This document shows positions 61,313 through 64,000 of a stretch of DNA of 64,000 nt, piece by piece. Both the position numbers and the translations under genes were made by a program. The stretch is from Caballeronia ptereochthonis (GTDB lineage Bacteria > Pseudomonadota > Gammaproteobacteria > Burkholderiales > Burkholderiaceae), in contig NZ_FCOB02000005.1 of the NCBI RefSeq assembly GCF_001545075.1, positions 124,001 through 188,000 on the forward strand, in the 5' to 3' direction. Position 1 is the first letter of the stretch. Each line of letters starts with the position of its first letter. Under the pieces are notes generated by a model. That model ran no database searches. It worked only from the letters and a program-made list of their open reading frames with translations, and was not told the origin of the DNA.

Positions 61313-61328
61313 ACTCTTATATAAGAGT
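61313..61328. promoter_or_regulatory. perfect palindrome upstream of aceA
   Basis: ACTCTTATATAAGAGT is a 16-base perfect palindrome about 100 bases before the aceA ATG. It looks like an operator overlapping a TATATA box. The binding regulator is unknown. Confidence 0.6.
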
Positions 61329-61529
61329 CTAGGCAACCGAGTCCTCGCGAAACACCCCTGGGAAGAAGAAATGTGGAATATTTTTATCTAATAAATTCAA
61401 TGCCTTATGTTTTTCATTCCGTATTGCGGAACGTTGTTTTCTATCTTGCAACGGATGAGTTTGTGCCGCGCAGCACATCTTTTGCGACGCAAAAGGCCAT
61501 TGCGTATCGTGAAATATGGCGACGGGGCG

Positions 61530-61559
61530 AAAAAAAACCGATGCACGAGGCATCGGTTT
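61530..61559 (-). terminator. terminator of the RhlE gene
   Basis: On the minus strand a 10-bp stem AAACCGATGC/GCATCGGTTT is followed by eight T residues. Confidence 0.88.
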
Positions 61560-61606
61560 GTTTTGCGGCCGTGGAAACGGTGTACGAAACCGTTTCCCGG
61601 AGCGGC

Positions 61607-63214
<1,608 letters not shown>

Positions 63215-63677
63215 GTCGATCCTTGAAACGGGGAATAAGGCGTCGGCGCCAATCGGCATACCCAAGTCGTTGGATTCAGCGAGCGAAGAAACAGCGTGCA
63301 AATCGAAAAACGGGGGCCACTCGCGCGAACATGCGGCGAGTATCTTTGTTAGAAGCTGTATCGGATACGACAGGCCCAGTCGATCGACGGGAGCTGACGT
63401 CAGCCTGATGCATGACGGGCCGCGAAACACTTTGCGCGCAAACTTCGGCGCAACGGCCTAGCAGGGAGGGGACAGTTTCTAAACTGGATTGGAGCGAAAC
63501 GCTACGAAGCGCCTTGCTGCGCGAGGCTTTGCTGATGAAGCTTGCAACTCGCAGTCGGGCACCGAATCGCAAGTATATCGGATTTTGCTGCACCGCGCCA
63601 CATTTTGACGCATTCCCGCGCCATCTCCGGGCATCGGAGGGCGCGGTCATGGTTCATGCCGGGGTCCGGCCGCCCGC
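63215..63677. other. intergenic region between ACBP and RhlE genes
   Basis: No gene is supported in these 463 bases. It is the promoter and probable long leader of the RhlE mRNA; no clear terminator or riboswitch fold was recognised. Confidence 0.45.
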
Positions 63678-63947
63678 TCAGGCCGCTTCGCCCCGCTTGA
63701 GCGACTCGACGAGATCGACGTAGCGCGCCTTGGCGTCATCGGCGGGCGTGCCCTTCAGCGCTTCCCACGCTTCGTACTTGTACTTGCCGGCGATGTCCGT
63801 GAAGCCGGGCTTGTCGCCTTGCACGTCGCCGAGGCTCGCCTGCTTGAAGAGCGCGTAGAGACGCAACAGCGTGAGATTGCCGGGGCGCTCGGGCAGTTGA
63901 GTCACATCGGTCTGGGCTTGCGCGAATTGCTGATCGATATCGGTCAT
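63678..63947 (-). CDS. acyl-CoA-binding protein
   Basis: An 89-residue ACBP-family four-helix protein that binds medium- and long-chain acyl-CoA. FAQAQTDVTQLPERPGNLTLLRLYALFKQASLGDVQG is typical, with the lysine-containing KYKYEAWEALKG motif near residue 55. Bacterial ACBPs are small cytosolic carriers. It is upstream of the helicase gene on the same strand but 463 bases away, so it is probably a separate unit. Confidence 0.94.
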   Translation of the reverse strand: MTDIDQQFAQAQTDVTQLPERPGNLTLLRLYALFKQASLGDVQGDKPGFTDIAGKYKYEAWEALKGTPADDAKARYVDLVESLKRGEAA

Positions 63948-64000
63948 GCGTGCTCCGTTGTTGTAAATACAGGCGCGGACGATCTTAGCAAGCCGGCCGC

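Larger units (their letters stand above)
61215..61606. other. intergenic region upstream of aceA
   Basis: These 392 bases hold the aceA leader and promoter, the palindrome at 61313, an AT-rich segment at 61370-61400 and the rhlE terminator at 61530. No gene is seen. Confidence 0.6.

Overview
This GC-rich window looks like chromosome 1 of a Burkholderiaceae member, most likely Burkholderia sensu lato (Paraburkholderia or Caballeronia). The evidence is the thrS-infC-rpmI-rplT-pheS-pheT-ihfA-merR order, an IHF alpha with the N-terminal extension usual in this family, the pcaIJFBDC order, and the DUF2844/DUF3443 pair. The genus is an inference.

Layout. 0-10.4 kb: housekeeping and metabolism, with a LysR regulator, SRAP protein, metallophosphoesterase, FAD oxidase, WrbA with DUF2069, YihY, Mpo1-like protein, an alpha/beta hydrolase with a MetY-type sulfhydrylase, and a CBS protein. 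10.5-16.9 kb: lipid and aromatic genes, with an MFS/acyltransferase fusion, aroC, ETF-ubiquinone oxidoreductase, SDR and thioesterase. 16.9-22.9 kb: a PAS-LuxR regulator divergent from a CoA-transferase pair, a hydrolase, RidA and RelA. 22.9-31.4 kb: tRNA-Val, then the translation operon thrS to merR. This operon includes an infC that can only start at ATC and several intergenic hairpins. 31.5-41.6 kb: an accessory region with visibly lower GC that holds surface-glycan genes (a two-module glycosyltransferase, a methyltransferase with a coiled coil, two acyltransferase-3 membrane proteins and a GT-B-like protein), one phage-like small gene, and tRNA-Pro at its far edge. One acyltransferase has an in-frame TAA at codon 8. 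41.7-45.5 kb: regulators and DoxX. 45.5-50.9 kb: the protocatechuate lower pathway pcaIJFBDC, with a divergent IclR regulator and three TTCG-CGAA operators. 50.9-52.7 kb: DUF3443 plus DUF2844. 53.1-64 kb: bamC, a monooxygenase, the glyoxylate shunt (aceB, aceA, not adjacent), a HAD dehalogenase, a LysR regulator, Usp, an RhlE helicase and an acyl-CoA-binding protein.

How the genes work together. pcaIJFBDC takes carboxymuconate to succinyl-CoA and acetyl-CoA. The glyoxylate shunt, the ETF-QO, the thioesterase and the acyl-CoA-binding protein suit growth on acetate and fatty acids. The glycan cluster probably builds or decorates a surface polysaccharide.

The most unusual observation is that the DUF3443 lipoprotein carries the full pepsin motif order: DTGS, a flap-like FGSG, GILGIG, DSGS and a C-terminal PFFYGRRVFTAIEG. 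This suggests an undescribed membrane-anchored pepsin-like aspartic peptidase with the secreted DUF2844 protein as partner.
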